Positions 35,795-44,950 of a stretch of DNA of 64,000 nucleotides are shown in pieces. The notes below the pieces were generated by a model that saw only the letters and a program-made list of their open reading frames with translations, searched no databases and was not told the DNA's origin. This DNA comes from Ancylomarina subtilis (lineage in GTDB: Bacteria > Bacteroidota > Bacteroidia > Bacteroidales > Marinifilaceae): the NCBI RefSeq assembly GCF_004217115.1, contig NZ_SHKN01000001.1, forward strand, positions 248,001-312,000. Reading direction: 5' to 3'. Numbering within the stretch: the first letter of the stretch is position 1; every line of letters starts with the position of its first letter. The position numbers were made by a program, and so were the translations under genes.

Positions 35795-36472
35795 CTAATT
35801 GAAGTTTGAGACATATTTTAGAATTGTTTTAGCATCTGATTTTACATAGTCAGATGGAATAATAAATTCTTCTTTACTGACTGGGGTTAAACTAACATTC
35901 TCTGCTGAAAATTTAGCTTTAATCTTATTCATTGTTGTTTCAAATTCAAGTAAAACACCGTCGATCTTACTAAAAGGAGTATTTCGGTTTGGGTTTTTCA
36001 AGCAAATGTCTTGTGTGTAATAGACATCAATAGGTTCGGGTAATTCTTCAATAAAGACACGAGCCAGTTTGCATTTGTAGCCCGCAATAACCCGATCCGT
36101 TTTTAGGTATTTAATTTGGGTTGCAAGTTGGTGGTTATATATAAAAGGAACTTCATCGCTTGCAAATTGATAGTTCATTTTATTATTCAGGATTTTAAAT
36201 AGAATTGAACTGCTTGGGGCTTTGTATTTTGAAATAAACCGGGTACTGAAAAAACCTAAATATCCCTCTGAAAGAACTGAGATGTTATTGTCTTTGAATT
36301 TAAATTCAACTTGGGTTGGGAGTAATGCAATAATGGGGTTCACGTCTTCTTTAGTTGCATAGCATACTTTATAAGTGATTGTTCCTTCAGCATCAGCTTT
36401 TTTCTTGTCAGATTTGCTAGAACAGGAGATGAATAGATGTAAGGATATAAGTATGAGGGTTATGTGTTTCAT
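35795..36472 (-). CDS. Unknown lipoprotein, DUF4412/GLPGLI-like pattern
   Basis: The ATG at 36472 gives a lipoprotein signal MKHITLILISLHLFISC and a 225-residue protein; the frame extends 13 codons further upstream but that start lacks a signal. The soluble part opens with a strand EGTITYKVCY. It contains RVIAGYKCKLARVFIE with VYYTQDI, the arrangement in which DUF4412 and GLPGLI-type proteins place their conserved Gly-Tyr-Lys-Cys. Assignment to either family is tentative. No operon partner is visible; both neighbours are more than 200 bp away. Confidence 0.7.
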   Translation of the reverse strand: MKHITLILISLHLFISCSSKSDKKKADAEGTITYKVCYATKEDVNPIIALLPTQVEFKFKDNNISVLSEGYLGFFSTRFISKYKAPSSSILFKILNNKMNYQFASDEVPFIYNHQLATQIKYLKTDRVIAGYKCKLARVFIEELPEPIDVYYTQDICLKNPNRNTPFSKIDGVLLEFETTMNKIKAKFSAENVSLTPVSKEEFIIPSDYVKSDAKTILKYVSNFN

Positions 36473-37021
36473 ATGGGCGATTTGTTGCTTACTAAAAATA
36501 GATAAAAGCAAAATTGAATCAAGTTTTTAGGATGGTTCTTACGTGAATTTATCTGATTTCAGTGTGAAAGTAACAAATAACTTTATAAAAATGCATTATC
36601 TGATCGGAATGCATATTTATTCTAAATGTTGTTCACTTATATTTTTTTGCTGATTTTGCCCTTCGGATTAAATTTGTTTTTTATCATTTCAAATGAGTTA
36701 AAAGGTGAAAAATGCGTTTTTTTTGTGTTCATAAATATAAAAAATATGAAAAGTATAATGCAATTTTCAAAAAATGCTTTGTTTGAACATAACAGTAAAA
36801 GTTTATTGTAAATGCAAACGTGTGTATTCTTTTAAAAAGTCTGTGTGTTGAATTTCAATTTTTTAGCTCATCCTATATTTTACAGTAAAAATTCAGTCGT
36901 TTAAGGTGCTGAATAACAGTTAGTAAAAATGTTTCTAAAAAATATTAAAATCCATTGAAATATTGATAAAAGTTCTAGTTTTGTAGCACAATTTTCAAAC
37001 AACATAAATAAAAAACCTATA
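36473..37021. other. Gene-free region upstream of arcC
   Basis: About 550 bp of very AT-rich DNA. It includes the candidate arcC promoter and no convincing gene; a 61-codon frame (36626-36811) is low-complexity and AT-driven. Confidence 0.6.
36954..36983 (+). promoter_or_regulatory. Candidate Bacteroidota promoter of arcC-argF
   Basis: The -7 box TAGTTTTG (36976-36983) fits TAnnTTTG. ATTG at 36954-36957 lies 18 bp upstream, one base off the -33 TTTG. The start codon is 38 bp downstream, leaving a short leader. Confidence 0.6.
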
Positions 37022-37999
37022 ATGAATAAATTAGCAGTTGTAGCATTAGGTGGAAATGCCTTGTTGAGAGGTAATCAAAGAGGGACCGTTGAAGAACAAA
37101 GTCAAAATACTTTAGATACTCTTGAAAATCTTATTTTCCTTGTTAAGGAAGGGTATGATGTTATTATTGCTCATGGTAATGGCCCGCAAGTAGGGAACAT
37201 ATTGATGAGAAATGATGCAGGAGAACAACTTTATAACATTCCTCAGATGCCTTTAGATATCGATGTTGCTGACTCACAAGGTGGCATTGGTTACATGATT
37301 GAAAGAAACTTGCGTAATGTATTAAAAGCAAATGGCATCGAAAAAGATGTGGTGACTTTGGTTACTCAGGTTGTTGTTGATAAAAATGATCCTGCTTTTG
37401 CAGATCCAATTAAGCGTGTGGGTAAGATCTACTCAAGAGAAGAAGCTGACCAATTAATCGCTGATAAGGGATGGATTTTTAAGGAAGAAGTGAAAGCTGA
37501 TGGCGGATGGAGACGTGTCGTACCTTCACCAAAGCCTATCCGTGTGATGAATGAAAAAATTGTTGAAGATTTAGCTCGTAAGGGTAATATTGTTATCACT
37601 GTTGGTGGTGGTGGTATTCCGGTTTCTGAAGATGAAAATGGTAATCTTTGTCCGGTTGAAGCGGTTATCGATAAAGATTTAGCTTCTGCATTGATTGGTG
37701 CTCGCGTTAAGGCTGATGAATTCTATATCTTAACTGATGTATCATTCGTATATAAAGATTTTAAAGGACCAAACGAGGAAAAATTAGAGTTCCTAAATCA
37801 TGCAGATACAATGAAACATCTTGAAGAAGGTACTTTTGCTGAAGGATCTATGGCTCCAAAAATTCGCGCTTGTCTAAGCTTTATCGAAAATGGTGGTGGT
37901 AAATCTGTAATCACTGAAGCAACTAAGCTTGAAGATAAATCTTACGGAACTAAGATTACTATGGAATATGACGAAAAAGACGTCAATCATATTGCTTAA
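37022..37999 (+). CDS. arcC: Carbamate kinase
   Basis: Interconverts carbamoyl phosphate + ADP and carbamate + ATP, the energy-yielding last step of the arginine deiminase route. The 325-aa amino-acid-kinase fold begins LAVVALGGNALLRG and has AHGNGPQVGN, ITVGGGGIPV and the lobe ending EGSMAPKIRACLSFIENGG. It is 60 bp upstream of an ornithine carbamoyltransferase on one transcript with a shared terminator. Arginine deiminase is not in the window, so citrulline must come from a gene elsewhere or the pair serves another carbamoyl-phosphate purpose. Strong AT-ending codon bias suggests high expression. Confidence 0.96.
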   Translation: MNKLAVVALGGNALLRGNQRGTVEEQSQNTLDTLENLIFLVKEGYDVIIAHGNGPQVGNILMRNDAGEQLYNIPQMPLDIDVADSQGGIGYMIERNLRNVLKANGIEKDVVTLVTQVVVDKNDPAFADPIKRVGKIYSREEADQLIADKGWIFKEEVKADGGWRRVVPSPKPIRVMNEKIVEDLARKGNIVITVGGGGIPVSEDENGNLCPVEAVIDKDLASALIGARVKADEFYILTDVSFVYKDFKGPNEEKLEFLNHADTMKHLEEGTFAEGSMAPKIRACLSFIENGGGKSVITEATKLEDKSYGTKITMEYDEKDVNHIA

Positions 38000-38059
38000 A
38001 TAAATATTAATATCAGATTATAGTTACTTTTGTTATCGTAATCAAAAAAAATAAATACC

Positions 38060-39061
38060 ATGAGTTTTAATTTAAGAAACAGAAACTTTTTGAAGTTGTT
38101 GGATTTTACTCCAAAGGAAATGCAATACATGTTGGATCTTGCCAGAGATCTTAAGAGAGCTAAATATGCTGGAACTGAAGTTCAGACTATGAAGGGTAAG
38201 AATATCGCTTTGATATTTGAAAAATCTTCAACTCGTACGCGTTGTGCTTTCGAAACTGCTGCTTACGATCAAGGAGCTCACGTAACTTACTTGGGGCCTT
38301 CAGGTTCTCAAATTGGTGTGAAAGAATCTATGGCTGATACCGCTCGCGTATTGGGTCGTATGTACGATGGTATTGAGTACCGTGGTTACGGACAAACTGT
38401 TGTTGAAGAATTGGCTAAGCATGCTGGTGTACCAGTTTGGAATGGTTTAACTGATGAGTTCCACCCAACTCAAATTTTAGCTGACTTCTTAACTATGATG
38501 GAGCACACAGATAAGCCATTGAATCAGGTTTCTTTTGCTTACTTAGGTGATGCACGTAACAATATGGCAAATTCCTTAATGGTAGGTGCTGCTAAAATGG
38601 GTATGGATGTTAGAATCTGTGGTCCTGCAAACCTTCAACCAGAGGAAGAATTAGTTGCTCAATGTAGAGAGATTGCTAAAGAAACTGGTGCTAAAATTAC
38701 AATCACTGATGATGCTAAAGCTGGAGTTAAAGGTTGTGATTTCCTTTATACTGATGTTTGGGTATCAATGGGTGAGCCAGACGAAGTTTGGAAAGAAAGA
38801 ATTGAAATTCTTAAGCCATTCCAGGTTAATGCTGAATTAATGGCTGCAACTGGTAATGCTGCAAGTAAATTCATGCATTGTCTTCCAGCTTATCACAACA
38901 GAGAGACTAAAGTAGGAGAGGAAGTTTTCCAGAAGTTTGGTCTTGATGGTGTTGAAGTTACTGAAGATGTATTTGAATCTCCAGCGTCTATCGTATTTGA
39001 CGAAGCTGAGAACCGTTTACATACTATTAAAGCAGTAATGGTTGCTACTTTGGGAGCATAA
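38060..39061 (+). CDS. argF: Ornithine carbamoyltransferase
   Basis: Forms or phosphorolyses citrulline. The 333-aa sequence has carbamoyl-phosphate motif STRTRC (residues about 57-62), [11 protein letters not shown], and the ornithine-binding FMHCLPAY. The E. coli-like length and sequence class, and the pairing with carbamate kinase, point to the catabolic direction (arcB-like). Bacteroidota that make arginine often use N-succinyl- or N-acetyl-ornithine transcarbamylase, so a standard OTC here fits catabolism. This is inference from context. A strong terminator follows 24 bp after the stop codon. Confidence 0.94.
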   Translation: MSFNLRNRNFLKLLDFTPKEMQYMLDLARDLKRAKYAGTEVQTMKGKNIALIFEKSSTRTRCAFETAAYDQGAHVTYLGPSGSQIGVKESMADTARVLGRMYDGIEYRGYGQTVVEELAKHAGVPVWNGLTDEFHPTQILADFLTMMEHTDKPLNQVSFAYLGDARNNMANSLMVGAAKMGMDVRICGPANLQPEEELVAQCREIAKETGAKITITDDAKAGVKGCDFLYTDVWVSMGEPDEVWKERIEILKPFQVNAELMAATGNAASKFMHCLPAYHNRETKVGEEVFQKFGLDGVEVTEDVFESPASIVFDEAENRLHTIKAVMVATLGA

Positions 39062-39084
39062 TCTCAATCGTATATCATATAGAA

Positions 39085-39116
39085 AAGGCTCTTGGTTTTC
39101 CAAGAGCCTTTTTTTT
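39085..39116 (+). terminator. Rho-independent terminator of arcC-argF
   Basis: A perfect 11-bp stem (AAGGCTCTTGG/CCAAGAGCCTT) with a TTTT loop is followed by six more T. Confidence 0.96.
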
Positions 39117-39194
39117 GATCTGCTATAAAATAAAGAGTATTGTTATTTTTTGTAGGTGATGAAGAATTATTCTGGTTTTCAAACCAAGCATGGG

Positions 39195-39395
39195 TTATTT
39201 TCTTGAATGCTCAGACATTCTTAAACCATCAATTTTAATCTTATTTTTCACCAATTCTTTTTTGATATCACAAGATGGACAGCCACCACAAAGGGATGTT
39301 TTTTTATTGGGTCTTATCACTTTATAAAAGTGATAAAGCGAGTAGCTTACAGCTGCTAAAATGATCAGGTATGTTGTGAAAAGTTGAAAACCCAT
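39195..39395 (-). CDS. FeoB-associated Cys-rich membrane protein
   Basis: The ATG at 39395 gives a 66-residue protein beginning MGFQLFTTYLIILAAVSYSL, one transmembrane helix. A short soluble tail has the CGGCPSCDIKKEL cluster typical of the FeoB_associated family (PF12669). The start at 39431 would overlap feoB and add residues without family character. It lies 7 bp after the feoB stop, so it is the last gene of the feo operon. It is thought to support ferrous iron transport, possibly by metal binding; the mechanism is unknown. Confidence 0.87.
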   Translation of the reverse strand: MGFQLFTTYLIILAAVSYSLYHFYKVIRPNKKTSLCGGCPSCDIKKELVKNKIKIDGLRMSEHSRK

Positions 39396-39402
39396 AACGT
39401 GC

Positions 39403-41904
39403 TTATAAAAAATTAATGATGTGATAGCCAATAAAGGATACCACCCAGGCCAAAGCGGTTGTGTAAGTTACTACAAATGCTGACCATTTCCAATTAGCTT
39501 CTCTTGAAATAGTTGCTACCACAGCGATACAAGGGAAATAGATGAGGATAAAGATCAGGAAAGAGAGGGCAGAAGCCGTATCAAACACATGTTCTCCATT
39601 TCGGTACGATCCTGTAAATTTTTGTTTTCGTAGGTTGTTTCTCAATCCTTCGCTGTTTTCATCAATATCCTCACCGGTTTGGTAGAGAACACCCATGGTG
39701 CTGACTACAACTTCTTTTGCTGCGATTCCGGTTAGAATACTAACTGTCATCTTCCAGTCGAAGCCAAGAGGATGAAAAACGGGAGCTATAAAGTTTCCAA
39801 TTTGGCCTATGTATGATTGCTCTTGCTTCTCTTCAAGCATTTGATTCTTGATAGCTGTTGTTGATACTTCGTAGTCTTCAATAATTTTGGCTTGTTCTGT
39901 TGGTGTTGCAACTTGTAGAGCTGTGTTAAGCTGCCCTTCATTTTTAGCTAATAAATTTTCGTAATCTTTGGAGTAATCCACATCAAGGGGAAAATAGCCC
40001 AATGCCCATATAATGACGGATGCGACTAAGATGATGCCTCCCATTTTTTTTAGGTATTCACCACCTTTCGACCACATGTGTACAAGTGTAGATTTTAGTG
40101 TGGGAACACGGTAAGGAGGTAGTTCCATTACAAAGGGGGCTTCCTTACTTTTAAAGAAACTTGCTTTGAAAACTTTTGCAAAAATCACGGCTAACAGAAT
40201 GCCTAACAGATAAATTCCAAAAAGAGCTAAACTGGAGTTCTCTGGGAAAAAAGTTCCGATAATTAGAATGTAAACAGGTAGACGTGCAGAACAGGACATG
40301 AATGGGGTGATCAGCATTGTCAGTATTCTGTCGTTTCTGTTTTCAAGAGTTCTGGTGGCCATTAAGGCGGGTACATTACAACCGAATCCCATAACCAATG
40401 GAATAAATGACTTGCCATGCAGACCAATCTTATGCATGAGTTTATCCATAATAAAAGCAGTACGAGCCATATAGCCCGTATCTTCCATAAAGGATATGAA
40501 AAAGAATAGGATTAAGATGTTGGGTAGGAAAACAATAACTCCACCAACACCACCAATGATACCATCTGCAATCAGATCTTTCAGTGGGCCATCAGGCATA
40601 ACTGTCTGAATAAATTCACCCAAGTAGGCGATGCCCGTTTCTATCCAATTCATTGGGTATTGTCCCAAATGAAAGGTGGCATAGAAGGTTAGAAACATGA
40701 AAAAGAAAAATAAAGGAAATCCAAATAATTTGTGCGTCAGGAAAGCATCAATCATAGCTGTCTTTCTTCTTCGCTTGATCGGATTTTCAATATAGGTTTC
40801 TTTTAGTGCACCATCGATAAAGCCATACTTTGCGTCAGTTATAACTGTTTCGCAAACTTCATTATAGGTGGATTCTATTTGTTTGATTTCTTGTTTTAGT
40901 GTTTCCTGAATTTCTTTTACTGTAGAGCAAGATTCAATGTATTCCAGAGCTTTATCATCTCCCTCAAGGAGTTTGACAGCTAAAAATCGAGGAGAAGCAA
41001 TCGCTGTCAGATTTCGATCAAGTCTGATAAATTCCTGAAGTTTAGAGATTGATTTTTCAATTACAGCCCCGTAGTTGATATGAATGTGGCGAACAATAGG
41101 ATCTCTACCTTCGTAAACCTCAATGGCTTTGTCGAAAAGTTGTTTTATCCCTTTACCTTTTGAACTAACGGTTGGGATGATAGGAATCCCCAGCATTTTA
41201 CCCAGAGCTTTATAATCAAATCTGGCCCCATTTTTTTCTAATTCATCATACATGTTTAAGGCCAGAATGACTTTTACATCCATGTCGATAAGTTGGGTTG
41301 TCAGATATAAGTTACGCTCCAAATTTGAAGCATCAACGACATTAATAACCACATCGGGAAGTTCTTCGGTAATGTACTGGCGAACGTAAAGTTCTTCGGA
41401 GGTGTAAGCTGTTAGAGAATAGGTTCCGGGCAGGTCTACAACATCAAAATTGTATCCATTTTGATGCACTTTTGCGAGTTTTGAATCGACTGTTACACCT
41501 GAGTAATTCCCCACATGTTCTTTGGAACCTGATGCAAAATTGAATAGGGTTGTTTTTCCTGCATTAGGATTCCCCACTAAAGCAATATGAATATTTTTCT
41601 CCTTTTTTTGTGCTGAAGATTTAAGTTCATCATCGTTTAGGGTACCTTCAAAGTTGTTGATCTTTAAATTAACCGCTTCTTCTTTGGTGATCACTTCAAT
41701 TAGGGCGGCCTCGCTTCGACGTAAGGATACCTGATAGCCCATAATGCTGTACTCGACGGGATCTTTAAGAGGGGCATTTTTAATGACGGTAACTTTTTTC
41801 CCTTTTATAAAGCCCATTTCAGTAATTCGCTTACGAAATGCGCCATATCCCTGTACTTTTATTATAATACCTTCTTGATTATCGGTTAATTCAGAAAGCT
41901 TCAT
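39403..41904 (-). CDS. feoB: Fused FeoA-FeoB ferrous iron transporter
   Basis: An 833-residue fusion. Residues 1-75 are a FeoA SH3-like domain (KLSELTDNQEGIIIKVQGYG, FIKGKKVTVI). A charged linker leads to the FeoB G domain with G1 VGNPNAGKTTLFN (about 110-122) and G3 DLPGTYSL, then the GDI-like helical part. The membrane portion follows, with about eight or more helices including PLVMGFGCNVPALMATRTLENR (the Cys gate motif). An insert near 660-700 is Glu-rich. The ATG at 41904 is preferred because the 16 upstream residues are not FeoA. It is co-transcribed with the Cys-rich partner. Imports Fe2+ across the inner membrane. Confidence 0.96.
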   Translation of the reverse strand: MKLSELTDNQEGIIIKVQGYGAFRKRITEMGFIKGKKVTVIKNAPLKDPVEYSIMGYQVSLRRSEAALIEVITKEEAVNLKINNFEGTLNDDELKSSAQKKEKNIHIALVGNPNAGKTTLFNFASGSKEHVGNYSGVTVDSKLAKVHQNGYNFDVVDLPGTYSLTAYTSEELYVRQYITEELPDVVINVVDASNLERNLYLTTQLIDMDVKVILALNMYDELEKNGARFDYKALGKMLGIPIIPTVSSKGKGIKQLFDKAIEVYEGRDPIVRHIHINYGAVIEKSISKLQEFIRLDRNLTAIASPRFLAVKLLEGDDKALEYIESCSTVKEIQETLKQEIKQIESTYNEVCETVITDAKYGFIDGALKETYIENPIKRRRKTAMIDAFLTHKLFGFPLFFFFMFLTFYATFHLGQYPMNWIETGIAYLGEFIQTVMPDGPLKDLIADGIIGGVGGVIVFLPNILILFFFISFMEDTGYMARTAFIMDKLMHKIGLHGKSFIPLVMGFGCNVPALMATRTLENRNDRILTMLITPFMSCSARLPVYILIIGTFFPENSSLALFGIYLLGILLAVIFAKVFKASFFKSKEAPFVMELPPYRVPTLKSTLVHMWSKGGEYLKKMGGIILVASVIIWALGYFPLDVDYSKDYENLLAKNEGQLNTALQVATPTEQAKIIEDYEVSTTAIKNQMLEEKQEQSYIGQIGNFIAPVFHPLGFDWKMTVSILTGIAAKEVVVSTMGVLYQTGEDIDENSEGLRNNLRKQKFTGSYRNGEHVFDTASALSFLIFILIYFPCIAVVATISREANWKWSAFVVTYTTALAWVVSFIGYHIINFL

Positions 41905-42073
41905 ATTTTGGTGCGTATCAATAAAGTAAAGCGTGAATGAAAAAATTCCCATTCACTAAAAAAACGAATGCCAATGTCTGTCTTAATGATTACTTCGGCT
42001 TCTTGACTAAAAAATAACTCCAATAGCTAAATAAACCGCGGGGTTCATTGATTTTAACTATTTTAATTTAGTA

Positions 42074-42105
42074 CAAATCTAGATGAAAATGAATTTAAAA
42101 ACAAT
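42074..42105 (-). promoter_or_regulatory. Candidate promoter of the feo operon
   Basis: On the minus strand TAGATTTG (42081-42074) matches TAnnTTTG. ATTG at 42105-42102 is 20 bp upstream, one base off the -33 TTTG. The leader to the feoB start would be about 160 nt. Confidence 0.5.
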
Positions 42106-42225
42106 CACTATATCTAGGTATTGTTGTCTTACTTTTTAGTTTATAAAACAGTTTTTTAATCTGTTTTCAGGAAAGGGGGTAGTTTGATACTTTACTTGGA
42201 TAATTGGTTGATGATTATGAGAGAG

Positions 42226-42260
42226 AAAAAAGAGCTATTCGAAATTAAACGATAGCTCTT
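42226..42260 (-). terminator. Terminator of the DUF3276 gene
   Basis: On the minus strand AAGAGCTATCG pairs with CGAATAGCTCTT (one bulge) and is followed by six T. It lies 28 bp after the stop codon. Confidence 0.82.
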
Positions 42261-42287
42261 GCTTATTTTATCACCTAAGGGTATGCT

Positions 42288-42680
42288 TTATTCTGTAAGA
42301 TCTTCAAATTCAACTTGTGAGAATGATTCGACCTCTAGTCCTTCAATTATTTCAGACGTACTTGTGATTTCGTCAGTATCTTCAATGGCGGTCTCAGGAT
42401 TGGCGTCGTTTGCATTTTTTAGTATCTCAATGGCTTCCATTAAACCTTCAGAAAATTTATCGAAATCTTCTTTGTAAAGAAAAATCTTATGCTTTTCGAA
42501 AGTAAAATTGCCTTCTTTATCGTATCGCTTTTTACTCTCTGTAATAGTAAGGTAGTAATCCTCGTTTCGAGTTGCTTTTGCATCAAAGAAATAAGTTCTC
42601 TTCCCAGCTCTAATCGCATTTGAATATATATCTTCGCGATTTTTCCTTACGAATTCTTCTTTTTTATCGTAACCTTCCAT
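42288..42680 (-). CDS. DUF3276 / PUR-alpha-like nucleic-acid-binding protein
   Basis: A 130-residue protein. The N-terminal 75 residues form the PUR-alpha-like fold of the DUF3276 family: IYSNAIRAGKRTYFFDAKAT, DYYLTITESKKR, and HKIFLYKEDFDKFSEGLMEA. The C-terminal 45 residues are an acidic tail (TSEIIEGLEVESFSQVEFED). Family members are small single-strand DNA/RNA-binding proteins of spirochaetes and Bacteroidota; the cellular role is not known. Monocistronic, with its own terminator. Confidence 0.88.
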   Translation of the reverse strand: MEGYDKKEEFVRKNREDIYSNAIRAGKRTYFFDAKATRNEDYYLTITESKKRYDKEGNFTFEKHKIFLYKEDFDKFSEGLMEAIEILKNANDANPETAIEDTDEITSTSEIIEGLEVESFSQVEFEDLTE

Positions 42681-43158
42681 TTCAGAATTTAATTTATGAA
42701 ATTGTTTGTTTATTGATATCTCAAAAATAAAAAAAAATATGTATTAAATCGATTTTAATTCATAAATTATTTTGAACATTTCGATATAGTTTTGTTTAAT
42801 AGTTGAGATGCAGAACGTTATTTGCGTCTTAAAATTGCGCACTCGACTAAAAAAAGCTGTTGTGTTTATTTTAGTTTCGGTTTATGCATTTTAAAAAATG
42901 TTTTTTTTGATTCTAAATTCTTCTGTGGGAGTTATCTATTTGTCAATTAATCAGACCTATTGAATCCTTTTGTATCAAAGTATTTAAAATGGGAAGGGCT
43001 AACTTTGGCTGATAGAAAAAAATAGCTACATTTGCAGCGAGTTTAAATAAGTAAGATTCGTTTACGGTTATTGTGTCAGCTTCAATATGACTTTGTCTTT
43101 TATTGTTGTAGATCTATTATTGTTATCGAATCAGGTACAAACAAAGTTCTTTAAAAGT
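42681..43158. other. Gene-free region upstream of nusB
   Basis: Nearly 480 bp of AT-rich DNA between divergent genes. It contains a strong consensus promoter for nusB and nothing else recognisable. Confidence 0.65.
43004..43034 (+). promoter_or_regulatory. Consensus Bacteroidota promoter of nusB
   Basis: TTTG at 43004-43007, a 19-bp spacer, then TACATTTG at 43027-43034 match the TTTG/TAnnTTTG sigma-ABfr consensus fully. Predicted transcription start near 43041, leaving a leader of about 118 nt before the nusB ATG. Confidence 0.85.
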
Positions 43159-44124
43159 ATGATTAGTAGAAGATTGCTGCGTGTGAAAGTATTACAAATG
43201 CTTTACGCTTATTACAAGAATGATGATCGTTCATTAGTAAAGGCCGAAAAGGAGTTGTTTTTCAGTATTGGAAAAGCTTACGATTTATATCATTACCTAC
43301 TTCTACTACTTGTAGATGTTGCATTTATAGCAGAAAAGAAAATTGAAGCTGGTCGCAACAAATTGGTACCTACACCCGTAGATATTCATCCCAACACCCG
43401 TTTTATTGAGAATAAAGTATTGAAGCAACTGGCCGAGAACGTTCAGTTGAATAGCTATCTGGAATCGAATTCTATTTCGTGGGCAGATCAGGATGGTTTT
43501 GTAAATCGTTTGTACAAAACAATTACAGAGTCTGATCTATACAGCAAATATATGAATGCTGAAACCAATGATTATGCTGCTGACAAAAAGTTGATTGAAA
43601 AGATCTTTATGAACATTCTGGCTAAAGATGATGACTTCTATTCTTTGATGGAGGATAAGAGTATCTACTGGAATGATGAGATCGAGTTTATTTTGAGCAT
43701 GGTTGTTCGAACAATCAAGCAATTTAAAACTAATGATAACGAGCATACCTCATTGTTGCCATTATTTAAGGATAGTGATGATGAAGAATTTGTAAGAGTT
43801 TTATTCCGTAAAACGATTTTGAAGCATGAGGAAAACTTGAGCTTAATTAAAGAAAATACTAAAAATTGGGATTTAGAGCGAATTGCTTTTATGGATATTC
43901 TAATTATGGAAATGTCTTTAACTGAGATTCAAGAGTTCAAGAGTATTCCTGTGAAAGCGAGTTTTAATGAGTATCTTGAAATCGCGAAGTATTATAGCAC
44001 CAACAATTCAAGCACTTTCATTAATGGTTTGCTTGATAAAATGATTAAAGATCTTCAGAAAGAAGGTAAGATCAATAAAATAGGAAGAGGCTTGATTGAA
44101 GAATCGAAAATTGCAAAAGCATAA
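43159..44124 (+). CDS. nusB: Transcription antitermination protein NusB (long Bacteroidota form)
   Basis: A 321-residue protein, about twice the 140-residue E. coli NusB. The start MISRRLLRVKVLQMLYAYYK is the conserved NusB beginning, so the ATG at 43159 is chosen over the frame start at 43087. The classical all-helical NusB domain occupies roughly residues 210-310 (WDLERIAFMDILIMEMSLTE, then SFNEYLEIAKYY and FINGLLDKM). The middle part is lineage-specific. NusB binds boxA RNA with S10 to allow rRNA antitermination. Monocistronic, with a consensus promoter and terminator. Confidence 0.94.
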   Translation: MISRRLLRVKVLQMLYAYYKNDDRSLVKAEKELFFSIGKAYDLYHYLLLLLVDVAFIAEKKIEAGRNKLVPTPVDIHPNTRFIENKVLKQLAENVQLNSYLESNSISWADQDGFVNRLYKTITESDLYSKYMNAETNDYAADKKLIEKIFMNILAKDDDFYSLMEDKSIYWNDEIEFILSMVVRTIKQFKTNDNEHTSLLPLFKDSDDEEFVRVLFRKTILKHEENLSLIKENTKNWDLERIAFMDILIMEMSLTEIQEFKSIPVKASFNEYLEIAKYYSTNNSSTFINGLLDKMIKDLQKEGKINKIGRGLIEESKIAKA

Positions 44125-44132
44125 ATATTACC

Positions 44133-44161
44133 AGGGAGTTACGAAAGTAATTCCCTTTTTT
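44133..44161 (+). terminator. Rho-independent terminator of nusB
   Basis: AGGGAGTTAC pairs with GTAATTCCCT (one G-U) around a GAAA tetraloop, followed by TTTTT. Confidence 0.93.
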
Positions 44162-44288
44162 ATTGGTGTTTACCTGAATAGAGTAAGAGTCTGTGTCTTA
44201 ATTCTGTACTGAATGGAATTTTGTACAGACATTTTTTTTAAAATGAGTCAGAGGAAGTGTCATTTTTCTGATTTAATTCTTAAAATTT

Positions 44289-44846
44289 ATGAGTCTTTTC
44301 GAGATTGTTTTGATAGCCGTTAGTTTGGCAATGGATAGTTTTGCAATTTCTATTACTGCAGGTTTTATCTTAAAAGAATTTACGCCCAAACATTGTTTTC
44401 GAATCGCATTTTATATGGGTTTTTTTCAAGCATTAATGCCAATTTTAGGATGGTTAATCGGGGTTGGTTTTAAGAGTTATATTGTAAGTTTTGATCATTG
44501 GGTCGCTTTCCTTTTGCTCCTTGTTTTAGGAGGGAAGATGATTTATGATGATTTGAAATGTGAAGAAGAACATTGTTGTTTTAATCCTCAAAGGAGTTTG
44601 GTTGTTATGGGATTGGCATTGGCTACGAGTATTGATGCCTTAGTGGTTGGCGTTAATTTTGCATTTTTAGATATGCCAATTTCTTTTCCTGTTTATATAA
44701 TTGGTTTGGTTTCGTTTATTTTATCATTTATAGGTGTATCTATTGGTTGCAAACTGGGAACAAAAGTTAATGTGAAATTTACTCTGATTGGTGGGGTGAT
44801 TTTAATTGTTTTGGGAACGAATATTCTTTATGAGCACTTGTCGTAA
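44289..44846 (+). CDS. mntP: MntP-type manganese efflux pump
   Basis: A 185-residue inner-membrane protein with six predicted helices. The family signatures are SLAMDSFAISITAGF in helix 1 and ATSIDALVVGVNFAF in helix 4, each carrying the Asp essential for Mn2+ export. A Cys/His cluster (CEEEHCC) lies in the cytosolic loop around residue 96-102. No Mn riboswitch (yybP-ykoY) was recognised upstream. Confidence 0.93.
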   Translation: MSLFEIVLIAVSLAMDSFAISITAGFILKEFTPKHCFRIAFYMGFFQALMPILGWLIGVGFKSYIVSFDHWVAFLLLLVLGGKMIYDDLKCEEEHCCFNPQRSLVVMGLALATSIDALVVGVNFAFLDMPISFPVYIIGLVSFILSFIGVSIGCKLGTKVNVKFTLIGGVILIVLGTNILYEHLS

Positions 44847-44950
44847 CCCATTTGATAAAGAGAAAATCTAAGTTTTTCGTTAAAAAAATACAATTCATTA
44901 TTTTTATGATTGAATTTTGTTTTAATTGCATCTGTTTTAAAAATAAATTA

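Larger units (their letters stand above)
41905..42287. other. Gene-free region between feoB and the DUF3276 gene
   Basis: About 380 bp that carries the candidate feo promoter and the terminator of the upstream minus-strand gene. No gene is seen. No Fur box was recognised by eye. Confidence 0.6.

Noticed and set aside
36626-36811. 61-codon plus-strand frame upstream of arcC
   Set aside because: Hydrophobic low-complexity product of AT-rich DNA; no clear start context, and it ends in promoter-region sequence.
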